Below are positions 45,382 to 57,593 of a DNA stretch of 64,000 nt, in pieces. The notes beneath the pieces are model-generated. The model did no database searches. It worked only from the letters and a program-made list of their open reading frames with translations, and was not told the origin of the DNA. How positions within the stretch are numbered: the stretch's first letter is position 1; every line of letters starts with the position of its first letter. Location of the stretch: contig NZ_FYEE01000006.1 in assembly GCF_900187645.1 (NCBI RefSeq), positions 1-64,000 of the forward strand, given 5' to 3'. The position numbers were made by a program, and so were the translations under genes. This DNA is from Pseudomonas sp. Irchel 3E20 (GTDB lineage: Bacteria > Pseudomonadota > Gammaproteobacteria > Pseudomonadales > Pseudomonadaceae).

Positions 45382-45407
45382 AAAAACCCGCCTCGCGGCG
45401 GGTTTTT
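45382..45407. terminator. Bidirectional terminator between the AT-rich patch and fba
   Basis: A perfect 11-bp stem AAAAACCCGCC / GGCGGGTTTTT with loop TCGC gives a T-run on both strands. It lies 16 bases after the fba stop on the minus strand and directly after the remnant on the plus strand. Confidence 0.9.
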
Positions 45408-45422
45408 ATAAATACGCAAAGT

Positions 45423-46487
45423 TTAGTTAACCTTGGCGTTCAACTCACCTTTCAAATACCGCTGGTACATGGCTTCCAGGGAGATCGGCTTGATCTTCGA
45501 GGCATTACCCGCAGTGCCGAACGCTTCGTAGCGGGCGATACAGACATCACGCATGGCAGTCACGGTGGCGCCGAAGAATTTGCGTGGGTCGAACTCGCTC
45601 GGATGAGTGGCCATCAGGCGACGCATGGCGCCGGTGGAAGCCAAGCGCAGGTCGGTGTCGATGTTGACTTTGCGCACGCCGTGTTTGATGCCTTCAACGA
45701 TTTCTTCAACCGGTACGCCGTAGGTTTCTTTGATGTCGCCGCCGTACTCGTTGATGATCGCCAGCCACTCTTGCGGCACCGAGGACGAGCCGTGCATCAC
45801 CAAGTGGGTGTTGGGGATGCGCTTGTGGATTTCCTTGATGCGGTCGATGGCCAGGACGTCGCCGGTCGGTGGTTTGGTGAACTTGTAGGCGCCGTGGCTG
45901 GTGCCGATGGCGATGGCCAGGGCATCGACCTGGGTACGTTTGACGAAGTCAGCGGCTTCTTCCGGGTCGGTGAGCATCTGGCTGTGATCGAGCACGCCTT
46001 CGGCGCCGATGCCGTCTTCTTCGCCGGCCATGCCGGTTTCCAGCGAGCCCAGGCAACCCAGTTCGCCTTCGACCGAAACGCCGCAGGCGTGGGCCAGGGC
46101 GACGGTTTGCTGGGTGACGCGCACGTTGTAGTCGTAGTCGGTCGGGGTCTTGCCGTCTTCGCCCAGGGAGCCGTCCATCATCACCGAGCTGAAGCCCAGT
46201 TGGATGGAGCGCTGGCAGACGTCAGGGCTGGTGCCGTGGTCCTGGTGCATGCACACCGGGATGTGCGGGAACTCTTCGATGGCGGCGAGGATCAGGTGAC
46301 GCAGGAACGGTGCGCCGGCGTATTTACGGGCACCGGCCGAAGCCTGGACGATCACCGGGGAGTCAGTCTTGTCAGCGGCTTCCATGATGGCGCGCATCTG
46401 CTCAAGGTTGTTGACGTTGAAGGCTGGAACGCCGTAGCCGAATTCGGCTGCGTGGTCCAGCATCTGGCGCATGCTGATAAGTGCCAT
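45423..46487 (-). CDS. fba: Class II fructose-1,6-bisphosphate aldolase
   Basis: This 354-residue zinc enzyme is the common length for the Calvin-cycle-type subgroup. It has the signature [17 protein letters not shown] (zinc histidine), then [12 protein letters not shown] and [14 protein letters not shown] with the later zinc histidines, and [12 protein letters not shown]. It interconverts fructose bisphosphate with dihydroxyacetone phosphate and glyceraldehyde 3-phosphate. Pseudomonas lacks phosphofructokinase, so it works mainly in gluconeogenesis. It is the last of the pgk-side gene group on this strand. Confidence 0.96.
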   Translation of the reverse strand: MALISMRQMLDHAAEFGYGVPAFNVNNLEQMRAIMEAADKTDSPVIVQASAGARKYAGAPFLRHLILAAIEEFPHIPVCMHQDHGTSPDVCQRSIQLGFSSVMMDGSLGEDGKTPTDYDYNVRVTQQTVALAHACGVSVEGELGCLGSLETGMAGEEDGIGAEGVLDHSQMLTDPEEAADFVKRTQVDALAIAIGTSHGAYKFTKPPTGDVLAIDRIKEIHKRIPNTHLVMHGSSSVPQEWLAIINEYGGDIKETYGVPVEEIVEGIKHGVRKVNIDTDLRLASTGAMRRLMATHPSEFDPRKFFGATVTAMRDVCIARYEAFGTAGNASKIKPISLEAMYQRYLKGELNAKVN

Positions 46488-46629
46488 TGTTCGTGTATCT
46501 CCCGGTCGAGGGTCGTTAATCGTGCAAGCCTGCCGGAGCGGCGGCTGCTATTCAAGTGATTGCAGATCGGGGGTAAGGCCGGACCTGCGAATGGGGTGGT
46601 GCGAAATGCTCAACGGCTGTGCATAACTT

Positions 46630-46659
46630 CTGCGGGAGCGGGCTTGCCCGCTCCCGCAG
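46630..46659. repeat. Perfect REP hairpin
   Basis: CTGCGGGAGCGGGC and GCCCGCTCCCGCAG pair around a two-base loop, between fba and the MliC-like gene. Confidence 0.7.
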
Positions 46660-46676
46660 GGTATGGCCACAAGCGT

Positions 46677-47006
46677 TTACGGCGCTTTACAGCCGCGGCC
46701 GATCAAGTCGTCGGTGGCAACCCAGTAAACCAGGCCCTCGTCACCTTTTTGATGAAACGCCAGCCTGTCGTTGCTGTAGAGCGCGCCGGAGCCACTGGCT
46801 TCGAGCTTGAGGCGCTGCACCTGGTCGTCGCCGCCCAGGCGTACATCTACCTGCTCGCGGCTGCTGTCGGTGTAGCGCCACTGCACTTGGGCCTGGCTGT
46901 CGCAGGTCCAGGTGGTCCAGTTGTCCGGCGCTGGCGCTGTGCCCAGGCCGAGGCTGGAACAACCGGCGAGCAACGCCAGTGCCGCCAGGGCGATAAAACC
47001 TTTCAT
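46677..47006 (-). CDS. MliC-like lipoprotein
   Basis: This 109-residue precursor has a lipoprotein signal (MKGFIALAALALLAGCSS, lipidated cysteine near residue 16). The mature domain resembles the membrane-bound C-type lysozyme inhibitor family (WTCDSQAQVQWRY, VQRLKLEASGSGALYSNDRLAFHQKGDEGLVYW). It probably sits in the outer membrane facing the periplasm. I chose the ATG at 47006 because the lipoprotein signal begins there. It lies between fba and pgk, as do the corresponding small genes in P. aeruginosa. Confidence 0.8.
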   Translation of the reverse strand: MKGFIALAALALLAGCSSLGLGTAPAPDNWTTWTCDSQAQVQWRYTDSSREQVDVRLGGDDQVQRLKLEASGSGALYSNDRLAFHQKGDEGLVYWVATDDLIGRGCKAP

Positions 47007-47041
47007 CGGTGTTCCTCGTGATGCGTGGAGGTTCTGACCCG

Positions 47042-47266
47042 TCATGGGCAGCCCCGTTCCTTGGCCTTGGCCGGCGTGTCGTATTTGTCCAGCGCCTGGG
47101 TCCCGGCTCGCTTGTTAATCACCGGTGCCGTCTCGGCTTGCCAATCGGCCTGGTAGCAATGGCTTTCGGGCTCGGTGGCTTGCGCCTCCTCACGCTTGGC
47201 CTGCTGGGCGCCGGCGCAACCGGCCAGCAGCCCCAGGGCGAGCAACAATGCGCATGTCTTGACCAT
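47042..47266 (-). CDS. Small lipoprotein
   Basis: This 74-residue precursor has a lipobox (MVKTCALLLALGLLAGC) and a hydrophilic mature part of about 57 residues containing two cysteines. AGGAG lies eight bases before the ATG at 47266. It sits in the same operon direction as pgk and the MliC-like gene. I recognise no function. Confidence 0.75.
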   Translation of the reverse strand: MVKTCALLLALGLLAGCAGAQQAKREEAQATEPESHCYQADWQAETAPVINKRAGTQALDKYDTPAKAKERGCP

Positions 47267-47298
47267 GTGAACACTCCTTTGCCGGGGCACCGGGGGCC

Positions 47299-48462
47299 TT
47301 ATGCCTTGGCCCGGCTTTCCAGGACTTCAACGGCGGGCAGCACTTTGCCCTCGACGAATTCGAGGAATGCGCCGCCACCGGTAGAAATGTAGGAGATTTG
47401 CTCGGCCACGCCATATTTGTCGATGGCCGCCAGGGTGTCGCCACCGCCGGCAATTGAGAACGCGGCGCTGTCGGCGATGGCCTGGGCCAGCACCTTGGTG
47501 CCGTTGCCGAATTGGTCGAACTCGAACACGCCGACCGGGCCGTTCCACAGGATGGTCTGGGAGGATTTCAGCAGTTCGGCGAAGTTGGCCGCGGTTTGCG
47601 GACCAATGTCCAGGATCATGTCGTCTTCGGCGACGTCAGCGATCAGCTTGACGGTGGCCACGGCGCTCTCGGCGAATTCCTTGGCTACCACCACGTCCAC
47701 CGGCAGCGGCACGCTGACCTTGGCGGCGATGGCGCGGGCGGTGTCCAGCAGGTCCGGCTCGTACAGCGACTTGCCCACCGGGTGCCCGGCCGCGGCCAGG
47801 AAGGTGTTGGCGATGCCGCCGCCGACGATCAACTGGTTACAGATCTGGCTCAGGCTGTTGAGTACGTCGAGCTTGGTCGACACCTTGGAGCCTGCGACGA
47901 TCGCCGCCATCGGCTGGGCCGGGGCGCCCAGGGCTTTACCCAAGGCTTCCAGTTCGGCGGCCAGCAACGGGCCAGCAGCGGCAACTTTGGCGAACTTGGC
48001 CACGCCATGGGTCGAACCCTCGGCACGGTGCGCGGTGCCGAAGGCGTCCATCACGAACACGTCGCACAGGGCGGCATATTGCTGGGCCAGTTCATCGCTG
48101 TTCTTTTTCTCGCCTTTGTTAAAGCGCACGTTCTCGAACAGCACGATGTCGCCCGCTTTCACGTCGACGCCGCCCAGGTAATCGGCCACCAACGGCACGT
48201 CACGGCCCAAGGCGCGGCTCAGGTAATCGGCCACAGGCTTGAGGCTGTTTTCGGCGCTGAACTCACCTTCGCTCGGGCGACCCAGGTGGGAGCAGACCAT
48301 CACGGCCGCGCCTTTTTCCAGGGCCAGCTTGATGGTCGGCAGCGAGGCCAGGATTCGCGCATCGCTGGTGACAACACCGTCCTTGACGGGGACGTTGAGG
48401 TCTTCGCGGATCAGTACGCGCTTACCTTGCAGATCGAGGTCGGTCATCTTCAACACGGTCAT
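47299..48462 (-). CDS. pgk: Phosphoglycerate kinase
   Basis: This 387-residue enzyme is the usual length. The signature [14 protein letters not shown] is near the N-terminus; [26 protein letters not shown] and the C-terminal nucleotide site [11 protein letters not shown] follow. It transfers phosphate between 1,3-bisphosphoglycerate and ATP. I chose the ATG at 48462 over the longer frame to 48555. It lies 17 bases after epd, as in the conserved epd-pgk order. Confidence 0.97.
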   Translation of the reverse strand: MTVLKMTDLDLQGKRVLIREDLNVPVKDGVVTSDARILASLPTIKLALEKGAAVMVCSHLGRPSEGEFSAENSLKPVADYLSRALGRDVPLVADYLGGVDVKAGDIVLFENVRFNKGEKKNSDELAQQYAALCDVFVMDAFGTAHRAEGSTHGVAKFAKVAAAGPLLAAELEALGKALGAPAQPMAAIVAGSKVSTKLDVLNSLSQICNQLIVGGGIANTFLAAAGHPVGKSLYEPDLLDTARAIAAKVSVPLPVDVVVAKEFAESAVATVKLIADVAEDDMILDIGPQTAANFAELLKSSQTILWNGPVGVFEFDQFGNGTKVLAQAIADSAAFSIAGGGDTLAAIDKYGVAEQISYISTGGGAFLEFVEGKVLPAVEVLESRAKA

Positions 48463-48479
48463 GGGGGGCAGTTCCTGAA

Positions 48480-49535
48480 TTACTGTTGAGGTGGTTTGGA
48501 AGCGACGTGCAGGTAGTGCTCTGCAACGTCCAGCATGCGGTTGGCAAAACCCCATTCGTTATCGAACCAGGCCAGGATGTTCACCAGCCTGGGGCCGGAA
48601 ACGCGGGTCTGGCTGGCATCGACAATGGCCGAATGGGGGTCATGGTTGAAATCACAACTGGCATGGGGCAGCTCGGTGTACGCCAGCAAGCCCTTGAGCG
48701 GGCCCACGGTGGCAGCCTCGCGCAGGATACGGTTGACCTCGCCGGCATCGGTGTCGCTGACGGTTTGCAGAGTGATATCCAGGCACGACACATTCACCGT
48801 CGGCACCCGCACGGCTTTGGCCTGGATTCGCCCGGCAAGTTCCGGCAACAGGCGTTCGATACCGCGCGCCAGGCCCGTGGACACCGGGATCACCGACTGA
48901 AACGCCGACCGGGTGCGGCGCAGGTCTTCGTGGTGATAGGCGTCGATCACCGGTTGGTCGTTCATCGCCGAGTGGATGGTGGTGATCGACACGTACTCCA
49001 GGCCGATGGCCTGGTCCAGCAGGCGCAACAGCGGCACGCCGCAGTTGGTGGTGCAGGAGGCGTTGGACACCAGCAGCTCGGCGCCGGTCAGGCAATCCTG
49101 GTTGACGCCGTAGACGATGGTGGCGTCGACATCCGCCTCGCTGGCCATCGGCTGGGAGAACAGCACCCGTGGCGCACCGGCGGCCAAAAAGCGCTCGCCG
49201 TCGGCACGGGTGTTGTAGGCACCGGAGCACTCGAGCACCAGATCGACGCCCAGGGCCTTCCAATCGATGCCTTCGGGGGTGGCACTGCGCAGGACTTTCA
49301 CGCAGGTGCCATTAATGTGCAGACAATCGCCGTCGACCTTTACCTCACCGGGAAAACGCCCGTGGGTGGAGTCGAAGCGTGTCAGGTATTCGATGCTGGC
49401 CATGTCGGCCAAGTCGTTGATCGCGACAATTTCAAACCCGGCCGCCGCCCCACGCTCGAACAACGCACGCAAGACGCAACGCCCAATGCGGCCATAGCCG
49501 TTGAGTGCAACTTTGTAGGGACGCGGTGGGAGCAT
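48480..49535 (-). CDS. epd: Erythrose-4-phosphate dehydrogenase
   Basis: This 351-residue protein of the GAPDH family has NAD-binding [19 protein letters not shown], catalytic cysteine SNASCTTNC and histidine [10 protein letters not shown]. It sits in the tktA-epd-pgk-fba order. The SAMNDQ and NHDPHS segments match Epd more than GapA. It oxidises erythrose 4-phosphate to 4-phosphoerythronate in pyridoxal phosphate synthesis. A GAPDH role is an alternative. Confidence 0.92.
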   Translation of the reverse strand: MLPPRPYKVALNGYGRIGRCVLRALFERGAAAGFEIVAINDLADMASIEYLTRFDSTHGRFPGEVKVDGDCLHINGTCVKVLRSATPEGIDWKALGVDLVLECSGAYNTRADGERFLAAGAPRVLFSQPMASEADVDATIVYGVNQDCLTGAELLVSNASCTTNCGVPLLRLLDQAIGLEYVSITTIHSAMNDQPVIDAYHHEDLRRTRSAFQSVIPVSTGLARGIERLLPELAGRIQAKAVRVPTVNVSCLDITLQTVSDTDAGEVNRILREAATVGPLKGLLAYTELPHASCDFNHDPHSAIVDASQTRVSGPRLVNILAWFDNEWGFANRMLDVAEHYLHVASKPPQQ

Positions 49536-49590
49536 GGGGTTCTCGATTACCGATGTAAGTCAGTCAGCGTTGCGTTGTGTTGACCAACGC

Positions 49591-49664
49591 TATCGCGGGC
49601 GAGCCCGCTCCCACAGGGGCGGGCGGTGCATATCCCTGTGGGAGCGGGCTCGCCCGCGATGGCG
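49591..49664. repeat. REPIN between tktA and epd
   Basis: CTATCGCGGGCGAGCCCGCTCCCACAG and the inverted CTGTGGGAGCGGGCTCGCCCGCGATGG form an almost perfect long palindrome, the cleanest REPIN in the window. Confidence 0.9.
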
Positions 49665-49690
49665 TCAGAACAGGCAGTACAGAACCTGGC

Positions 49691-51688
49691 TCAGTCTTCC
49701 AGCAGCTCTTCAGCCTGACCCAGGATATTTTCCAGGGTAAAACCGAACTCCTCGAACAAGGCTGGAGCCGGAGCCGACTCGCCATAGGTGGTCATGCCGA
49801 TCACGCGGCCTTCCAGACCCACGTACTTGTACCAGTAGTCGGCATGGGCCGCTTCGATGGCGATCCGCGCACTGACCTGCAACGGCAGCACGCCTTGCTT
49901 GTAGCCGGCGTCCTGGGCGTCGTACACGCTGGTGCACGGCATCGACACCACGCGCACCTTGCGGCCCTGCTCGGTCAGTTTGTCGAACGCCTGCACTGCC
50001 AGGCCCACTTCGGAACCGGTAGCGATCAGGATCAGCTCAGGCTCGCCCGCGCAGTCCTTCAATACATAGCCACCGCGGGCGATGTCGGCGATCTGGCCGG
50101 CGTCGCGGGTTTGGTGCTGCAGGTTCTGGCGCGAGAAGATCAGCGCGCTCGGGCCGTCCTTGCGCTCGATGGCCGACTTCCAGGCCACCGCCGATTCCAC
50201 GGCGTCGGCAGGGCGCCAGGTGTCGAGGTTCGGCGTGCAGCGCAGGCTGGCCAGTTGCTCGATGGGCTGGTGCGTCGGGCCGTCTTCGCCCAGGCCGATG
50301 GAGTCGTGGGTGTAGACGTGGATCACCCGCTGCTTCATCAGTGCGGCCATGCGCACCGCGTTGCGTGCGTATTCCATGAACATCAGGAAGGTCGCGCCGT
50401 AAGGCACCAGGCCACCGTGCAAGGCGACGCCGTTCATGATGGCGCTCATGCCGAACTCGCGCACACCGTAGTACATGTAGTTGCCGCTGGCATCTTGCGC
50501 CGAAACGCCTTTGCAGCCTTTCCACAGGGTCAGGTTGGAGCCGGCCAGGTCGGCCGAGCCGCCGAGGAACTCAGGTAACAGCGGGCCAAAGGCGTTCAGG
50601 GTGTTCTGGCTGGCCTTGCGGCTGGCAATGGTTTCGCCCTTGGCGGCCACTTCGGCGATGTAGGCCGAGGCCTTTTCGGCGAAATCGGCCGGCAGGTCGC
50701 CCGCCATGCGGCGCACCAGTTCGTTGGCCAGCTCCGGGAACTCGGCGCTGTAGGCGGCGAAACGCTGGTCCCACTCGGCTTCAACGGCCAGGCCGGCTTC
50801 CTTGGCGTTCCACTCGGCGTAGATGTCGGCCGGGATCTCGAACGGGCCGTGGGTCCATTTCAGGGCTTCACGGGTCAGGGCGATTTCCGCGTCACCCAGT
50901 GGGGCGCCGTGGCAGTCTTCCTTGCCTTGCTTGTTCGGCGAGCCGAAGCCGATGGTGGTCTTGCAGCAGATCAGCGTTGGCTGCTCGCTCTTGCGGGCGG
51001 TTTCGATGGCGGTCTTGATTTCTTCCGGGTCGTGGCCGTCGACATTGCGGATCACTTGCCAGTTGTAGGCCTCGAAACGCTTGGCGGTGTCGTCGGTGAA
51101 CCAGCCTTCGACTTCGCCGTCGATGGAGATGCCGTTGTCATCGTAGAACGCGATCAGTTTGCCCAGGCCCAGGGTACCGGCCAGGGAGCTGACTTCGTGG
51201 GAAATGCCTTCCATCATGCAGCCATCGCCCAGGAACACGTAGGTGTGGTGGTCGACAACGTTGTGGCCGGGGCGGTTGAACTGCGCCGCCAGCACTTTTT
51301 CCGCCAGGGCAAAGCCCACGGCGTTGGCCAGGCCTTGGCCCAGTGGGCCGGTGGTGGTCTCGACGCCTGGGGTGTAGCCGAATTCCGGGTGGCCCGGGGT
51401 GCGGCTGTGCAGTTGGCGGAAGCTCTTGAGGTCGTCGATCGACAGGTCGTAGCCGGTCAGGTGCAGCAGCGAGTAGATCAACATCGAGCCATGGCCGTTG
51501 GACAGCACGAAGCGGTCACGGTCGGCGAACGAGGGGTTGCTCGGGTTGTGCTTGAGGAAGTCACGCCAAAGTACTTCGGCGATATCCGCCATACCCATAG
51601 GGGCACCCGGATGGCCGCTGTTGGCTTTTTGCACGGCATCCATGCTGAGGGCACGAATGGCGTTGGCACGCTCACGACGGCTGGGCAT
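49691..51688 (-). CDS. tktA: Transketolase
   Basis: This 665-residue thiamine-diphosphate enzyme has the opening [29 protein letters not shown]. The cofactor motif is [18 protein letters not shown], and [12 protein letters not shown] carries conserved ligands. The C-terminal half includes [14 protein letters not shown] and [20 protein letters not shown]. It works in the pentose phosphate pathway and supplies erythrose 4-phosphate used by the epd product. I chose the ATG at 51688, preceded by AGGAGAT. Confidence 0.97.
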   Translation of the reverse strand: MPSRRERANAIRALSMDAVQKANSGHPGAPMGMADIAEVLWRDFLKHNPSNPSFADRDRFVLSNGHGSMLIYSLLHLTGYDLSIDDLKSFRQLHSRTPGHPEFGYTPGVETTTGPLGQGLANAVGFALAEKVLAAQFNRPGHNVVDHHTYVFLGDGCMMEGISHEVSSLAGTLGLGKLIAFYDDNGISIDGEVEGWFTDDTAKRFEAYNWQVIRNVDGHDPEEIKTAIETARKSEQPTLICCKTTIGFGSPNKQGKEDCHGAPLGDAEIALTREALKWTHGPFEIPADIYAEWNAKEAGLAVEAEWDQRFAAYSAEFPELANELVRRMAGDLPADFAEKASAYIAEVAAKGETIASRKASQNTLNAFGPLLPEFLGGSADLAGSNLTLWKGCKGVSAQDASGNYMYYGVREFGMSAIMNGVALHGGLVPYGATFLMFMEYARNAVRMAALMKQRVIHVYTHDSIGLGEDGPTHQPIEQLASLRCTPNLDTWRPADAVESAVAWKSAIERKDGPSALIFSRQNLQHQTRDAGQIADIARGGYVLKDCAGEPELILIATGSEVGLAVQAFDKLTEQGRKVRVVSMPCTSVYDAQDAGYKQGVLPLQVSARIAIEAAHADYWYKYVGLEGRVIGMTTYGESAPAPALFEEFGFTLENILGQAEELLED

Positions 51689-51884
51689 CGCTGATCTCCT
51701 GGGGGTTTGAATAAAACGAAACGGAAAAAAGGCGAGCATTTTCCCTCACGGGGCGGCTCTGGGGCAATCACAGATAGTCGCTGGGGCGACTTTTTCCTGT
51801 GGATAACCGCCCCCGGGCCTGCTGAAACCATTGCGCACCCTTTGAGTAGAACCCGCCAGCACTGCCGGAGTGCCATTTATCGAG

Positions 51885-51908
51885 CAATATCAAAACTTTT
51901 TGATATTG
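51885..51908. promoter_or_regulatory. Perfect palindrome upstream of the ArsR-methyltransferase gene
   Basis: CAATATCAAAA (51885-51895) and TTTTGATATTG (51898-51908) form an 11-bp inverted repeat around CT. It lies 41 bases before the ATG. It is the likely operator for the ArsR-type regulator encoded next, and it also faces tktA. Confidence 0.75.
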
Positions 51909-51949
51909 ACCTTGCGGGGCGACAGGCCCGTCACTAGACTGCCGGCCTT

Positions 51950-52945
51950 ATGAATTTACGCGTGCCTTCAATTCGTCATGACGATTGCGATGAGCTGGCA
52001 GCCTTGTGCAAGGCTGGCGGCGATCCGTTGCGGCTCAATGTTTTGCGCGCGCTGGCCAACGACTCGTTTGGCGTGCTGGAACTGGCGCAGATCTTCGCCA
52101 TCGGCCAGTCCGGCATGAGCCACCACTTGAAGGTGCTGGCCCAAGCCGACCTGGTGGCAACACGGCGCGAGGGCAATGCGATTTTTTATCGCCGCGCCCT
52201 GCCCCACACCGAATTGCTGGGGGGTAAGTTGCACGCGGCGTTGCTCGATGAAGTGGACAACCTGACCCTGCCCGCCGAAGTGCGCTCGCGGATAGGCCAG
52301 GTCCACGGGCAACGGGCCGCCGCCAGCCAGGATTTTTTCTCACGGGTTGCGGAGAAGTTTCGGGCCCAGCAAGACTTGATCGCCGGCTTGCCCCAGTACC
52401 GGGAAAGCGTGCTGGCGCTGCTGGACAAGTTGAGCTTCAGTGAAGGCGCCACGGCCATTGAAGTCGGCCCCGGCGACGGCGGTTTCCTGCCGGAGCTGGC
52501 GCAGCGTTTCAGCCAGGTCACCGCACTGGAGAACAGCCCGGCGATGCTCGAACTGGCGCGCCAGGTGTGCCAGCGCCAGGCGTTGGGCAATGTGCGCCTG
52601 CAACTGGCCGACGCCTTGAACGGCGTCGCCCTGCAAGCCGATTGCGTGGTGCTGAACATGGTGCTACACCATTTCGCCGCGCCCGCCGATGCCCTCAAGC
52701 GCATGGCCGATCTGCTGCAACCGGGCGGTAGCCTGCTGGTGACAGAGTTATGCAGTCACAACCAAAGTTGGGCCAGGGAGGCCTGCGGTGATCTTTGGTT
52801 GGGGTTTGAACAGGACGATCTGGCCCATTGGGCCACCGCTGCGGGACTCGTTCCCGGGGACAGCCTCTATGTAGGCTTACGTAATGGTTTCCAGATCCAG
52901 GTCCGCCATTTTCAGCGGCCGGCTGGCGACACTCACCATCGGTAA
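51950..52945 (+). CDS. ArsR-type regulator fused to a SAM-dependent methyltransferase domain (SahR-like)
   Basis: This 331-residue protein has an N-terminal winged helix (LAQIFAIGQSGMSHHLKVLAQADLVATRREGNAIFYR, residues about 45-82). A C-terminal class I methyltransferase fold follows, with AIEVGPGDGGFLPELAQ (about 170) and ADCVVLNMVLHHFAAPADALKRM. It lacks the metal-binding cysteines of arsenic-sensing ArsR proteins. Because it sits 19 bases before metK, I infer that it senses SAM or S-adenosylhomocysteine and controls metK, as described for SahR-type regulators. It corresponds to PA0547. Confidence 0.85.
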   Translation: MNLRVPSIRHDDCDELAALCKAGGDPLRLNVLRALANDSFGVLELAQIFAIGQSGMSHHLKVLAQADLVATRREGNAIFYRRALPHTELLGGKLHAALLDEVDNLTLPAEVRSRIGQVHGQRAAASQDFFSRVAEKFRAQQDLIAGLPQYRESVLALLDKLSFSEGATAIEVGPGDGGFLPELAQRFSQVTALENSPAMLELARQVCQRQALGNVRLQLADALNGVALQADCVVLNMVLHHFAAPADALKRMADLLQPGGSLLVTELCSHNQSWAREACGDLWLGFEQDDLAHWATAAGLVPGDSLYVGLRNGFQIQVRHFQRPAGDTHHR

Positions 52946-52964
52946 ACAGTAGGAAACCATCGAG

Positions 52965-54155
52965 ATGAGCGAATACTCCCTTTTCACCTCCGAGTCCGTG
53001 TCTGAAGGGCATCCGGACAAAATCGCCGACCAGATTTCTGATGCGGTGCTGGACGCCATCATTGCTGAAGACAAGTTCGCCCGTGTGGCGTGCGAGACTC
53101 TGGTGAAAACGGGCGTTGCGATCATCGCCGGCGAAGTCACTACCTCGGCTTGGGTTGATCTGGAGCAGATCGTGCGCGATGTCATCACCGACATCGGCTA
53201 CACCAGCTCCGACGTCGGCTTCGACGGCGCGACCTGCGGCGTGATGAACATCATTGGCAAGCAGTCCCCCGACATCAACCAGGGTGTTGACCGCGCCAAG
53301 CCGGAAGACCAGGGCGCGGGCGACCAGGGCCTGATGTTCGGCTACGCCAGCAACGAAACCGACGTGCTGATGCCCGCACCCATCACCTTCTCCCACCAGT
53401 TGGTGCAGCGCCAGGCCGAAGCCCGCAAATCCGGCCTGCTGCCGTGGTTGCGCCCGGATGCCAAATCCCAGGTCACCTGCCGCTATGAAGGCGGCAAGGT
53501 GGTGGGCATTGACGCGGTGGTGCTGTCGACCCAGCACAACCCGGAAGTTTCCTACAAAGACCTGCGCGAAGGCGTGATGGAACTGATCGTCAAGCACGTG
53601 CTGCCAGCCGAACTGCTGCACAAAGACACCCAGTTCCACATCAACCCTACCGGCCAGTTCATCATCGGCGGCCCGGTGGGCGACTGCGGCCTGACCGGGC
53701 GCAAGATCATCGTCGACACCTACGGCGGCATGGCCCGCCACGGCGGCGGCGCGTTCTCCGGCAAAGACCCATCCAAGGTAGACCGCTCGGCAGCCTACGC
53801 CGGTCGCTACGTGGCCAAGAACATCGTCGCCGCCGGCCTGGCCGAGCGCTGTGAGATCCAGGTGTCCTACGCCATTGGCGTGGCGCAACCGACCTCGATC
53901 TCGCTGAACACCTTCGGCACCGGCAAGATCAGCGATGACAAGATCATCAAACTGGTGCGCGAAGTGTTCGACCTGCGCCCCTACGCGATCACCAAGATGC
54001 TCGACCTGCTGCACCCGATGTACCAGGCGACCGCGGCCTACGGCCACTTCGGCCGCACCCCGGAGCAAAAGACCGTGGGCGAAGACACCTTCACCACCTT
54101 CACCTGGGAAAAAACCGACCGCGCCAACGACCTGCGCACCGCCGCCGGCCTGTAA
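52965..54155 (+). CDS. metK: S-adenosylmethionine synthetase
   Basis: This 396-residue enzyme has the motifs [18 protein letters not shown] (start), [12 protein letters not shown] (hexapeptide) and [19 protein letters not shown]. It makes SAM from methionine and ATP. It is followed by a strong terminator. The ArsR-methyltransferase gene 19 bases upstream may share its transcript, linking SAM supply to a SAM-binding regulator. Confidence 0.98.
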   Translation: MSEYSLFTSESVSEGHPDKIADQISDAVLDAIIAEDKFARVACETLVKTGVAIIAGEVTTSAWVDLEQIVRDVITDIGYTSSDVGFDGATCGVMNIIGKQSPDINQGVDRAKPEDQGAGDQGLMFGYASNETDVLMPAPITFSHQLVQRQAEARKSGLLPWLRPDAKSQVTCRYEGGKVVGIDAVVLSTQHNPEVSYKDLREGVMELIVKHVLPAELLHKDTQFHINPTGQFIIGGPVGDCGLTGRKIIVDTYGGMARHGGGAFSGKDPSKVDRSAAYAGRYVAKNIVAAGLAERCEIQVSYAIGVAQPTSISLNTFGTGKISDDKIIKLVREVFDLRPYAITKMLDLLHPMYQATAAYGHFGRTPEQKTVGEDTFTTFTWEKTDRANDLRTAAGL

Positions 54156-54174
54156 ACGCCGTTTCGCTGCACCG

Positions 54175-54208
54175 AAAACCCCGCCCGGCATGCCGCGCGG
54201 GGTTTTTT
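54175..54208 (+). terminator. metK terminator
   Basis: The stem AAAACCCCGC / GCGGGGTTTT, with an inner GGCATGCC, is followed by further T's. It starts 20 bases after the metK stop. Confidence 0.9.
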
Positions 54209-54352
54209 AATGGCTAAACGACATGTCTCACTTGCAGGCCCAATGATGGCCCAATAGAATCCGCGCCAACTCGGATCCTTATTCCATTTGGATATTGCGA
54301 CGCGCTTATCCGAGATCATTTGTGCGCGCGCGATCGAACATTGAGGTTTTTC

Positions 54353-56493
<2,141 letters not shown>

Positions 56494-56574
56494 ACGCCGG
56501 ATTGAACCCGCATCCGCCAACCGGCTCCAATCGCCATTGGCAGACGACCAGACTATTTTTTGTACGGAGCTTTT

Positions 56575-56967
56575 ATGAAATTTCTTGCACCGCTCGCCCT
56601 TATCACGCTTTGCAGCCTGTCCACCCCGCTGCTGGCCGCTGAACCCGCCCAGGAACTCACGGGCTGCGCCGCCAAGCGCCAGTCCATCGCCACCCAGATC
56701 GAACACGCCAAGGCCCACGGCAACAGCGACCAGCTCGCCGGCCTGGAAAAAGCCCTGAGCGAAGTGACCGCCCACTGCACCGACGCCTCGCTGAAAAAGG
56801 AACGGGAAAACAAAGTGCTGGAAGCCAAGCACGAAGTCAGTCGCCGTCAGGGCGACCTGGACAAGGCGATGAAGAAGGGCGACCCGGAGAAGATCAACAA
56901 GCTCAAGGACAAACTGGCCAAGTCACGTAAGGAACTGCAAGAAGCGGTGGAAGAGCTGGATAAATAA
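56575..56967 (+). CDS. Secreted DUF1090 protein (second copy)
   Basis: This 130-residue precursor has a signal peptide (cleaved near LLAAEPA). The mature domain is a highly charged helix pair with two cysteines (TGCAAKRQSIATQIEHAKAHGN and TAHCTD), then a lysine/glutamate-rich coiled-coil region to the end. This is the DUF1090/YqjC pattern. ACGGAGC lies before the ATG. It is a paralogue of the gene at 54353-54709, separated from it by ligB. Confidence 0.85.
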   Translation: MKFLAPLALITLCSLSTPLLAAEPAQELTGCAAKRQSIATQIEHAKAHGNSDQLAGLEKALSEVTAHCTDASLKKERENKVLEAKHEVSRRQGDLDKAMKKGDPEKINKLKDKLAKSRKELQEAVEELDK

Positions 56968-57015
56968 ACCGCCGCCCCGTAGCAAGCGGGCTTGCCCACT
57001 TGCTACGGGCAGCAC

Positions 57016-57465
57016 TCAATGATCGCGGAATTCCTTATGGCACGCGCTGCACGCGTCTTCGACCCGTTGCACCGCCGGTGCCAGGTTGCTGACCTTGTAG
57101 GGCTGGATCTTGCTGGCGATCACCAATTGGCCGGTGGCCGCTTCCAGTTCGCGGGCGATTTCCTGGAAGCGCGCCTGTTTTTTCCAGACATCGTCCGTGG
57201 CACTGGTGTGGTCTTGCTCACGCACCTGCGGGAAGTGCTTCCACGGCTCGTGGGCCAAGGCGTCGAGTTTCACCGCGCCGTCGGCAAACCGCTGGCCGTC
57301 AAAAGGAATGCGCCCACGTAGCATGCCGCCCAGGTCTTCGCCGGTCTTGAGCATCTGCTTGAAGATGGCCTTGCGCTGGCCCAAAGGCGAGTTCGGATCG
57401 ACACCGCCACAGGCGGCCAGGGCCAGGCAGGCCAGCAATACAACGGAAATTCGTTTAAGAGTCAT
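57016..57465 (-). CDS. Lipoprotein cytochrome c'-type protein
   Basis: This 149-residue precursor has a lipobox (LLACLALAACG) and a C-terminal haem site CSACHKEFRD, the layout of cytochrome c' (four-helix bundle, haem near the C-terminus). It is probably membrane-anchored in the periplasm. Family members bind nitric oxide or act in electron transfer; the role here is unknown. It is transcribed divergently from mltA. Confidence 0.85.
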   Translation of the reverse strand: MTLKRISVVLLACLALAACGGVDPNSPLGQRKAIFKQMLKTGEDLGGMLRGRIPFDGQRFADGAVKLDALAHEPWKHFPQVREQDHTSATDDVWKKQARFQEIARELEAATGQLVIASKIQPYKVSNLAPAVQRVEDACSACHKEFRDH

Positions 57466-57593
57466 GGTGGCTTCAGGTCACGGAAAACGGCGGCCAGTAT
57501 CCTCGCCTCGCCCGCAAAGACCAATAGCCCTATTAACAATGAGGGTTGCCCGCAGGCCTGATGCCTGTGCCCAACCCACCAAGGACATCGTGC

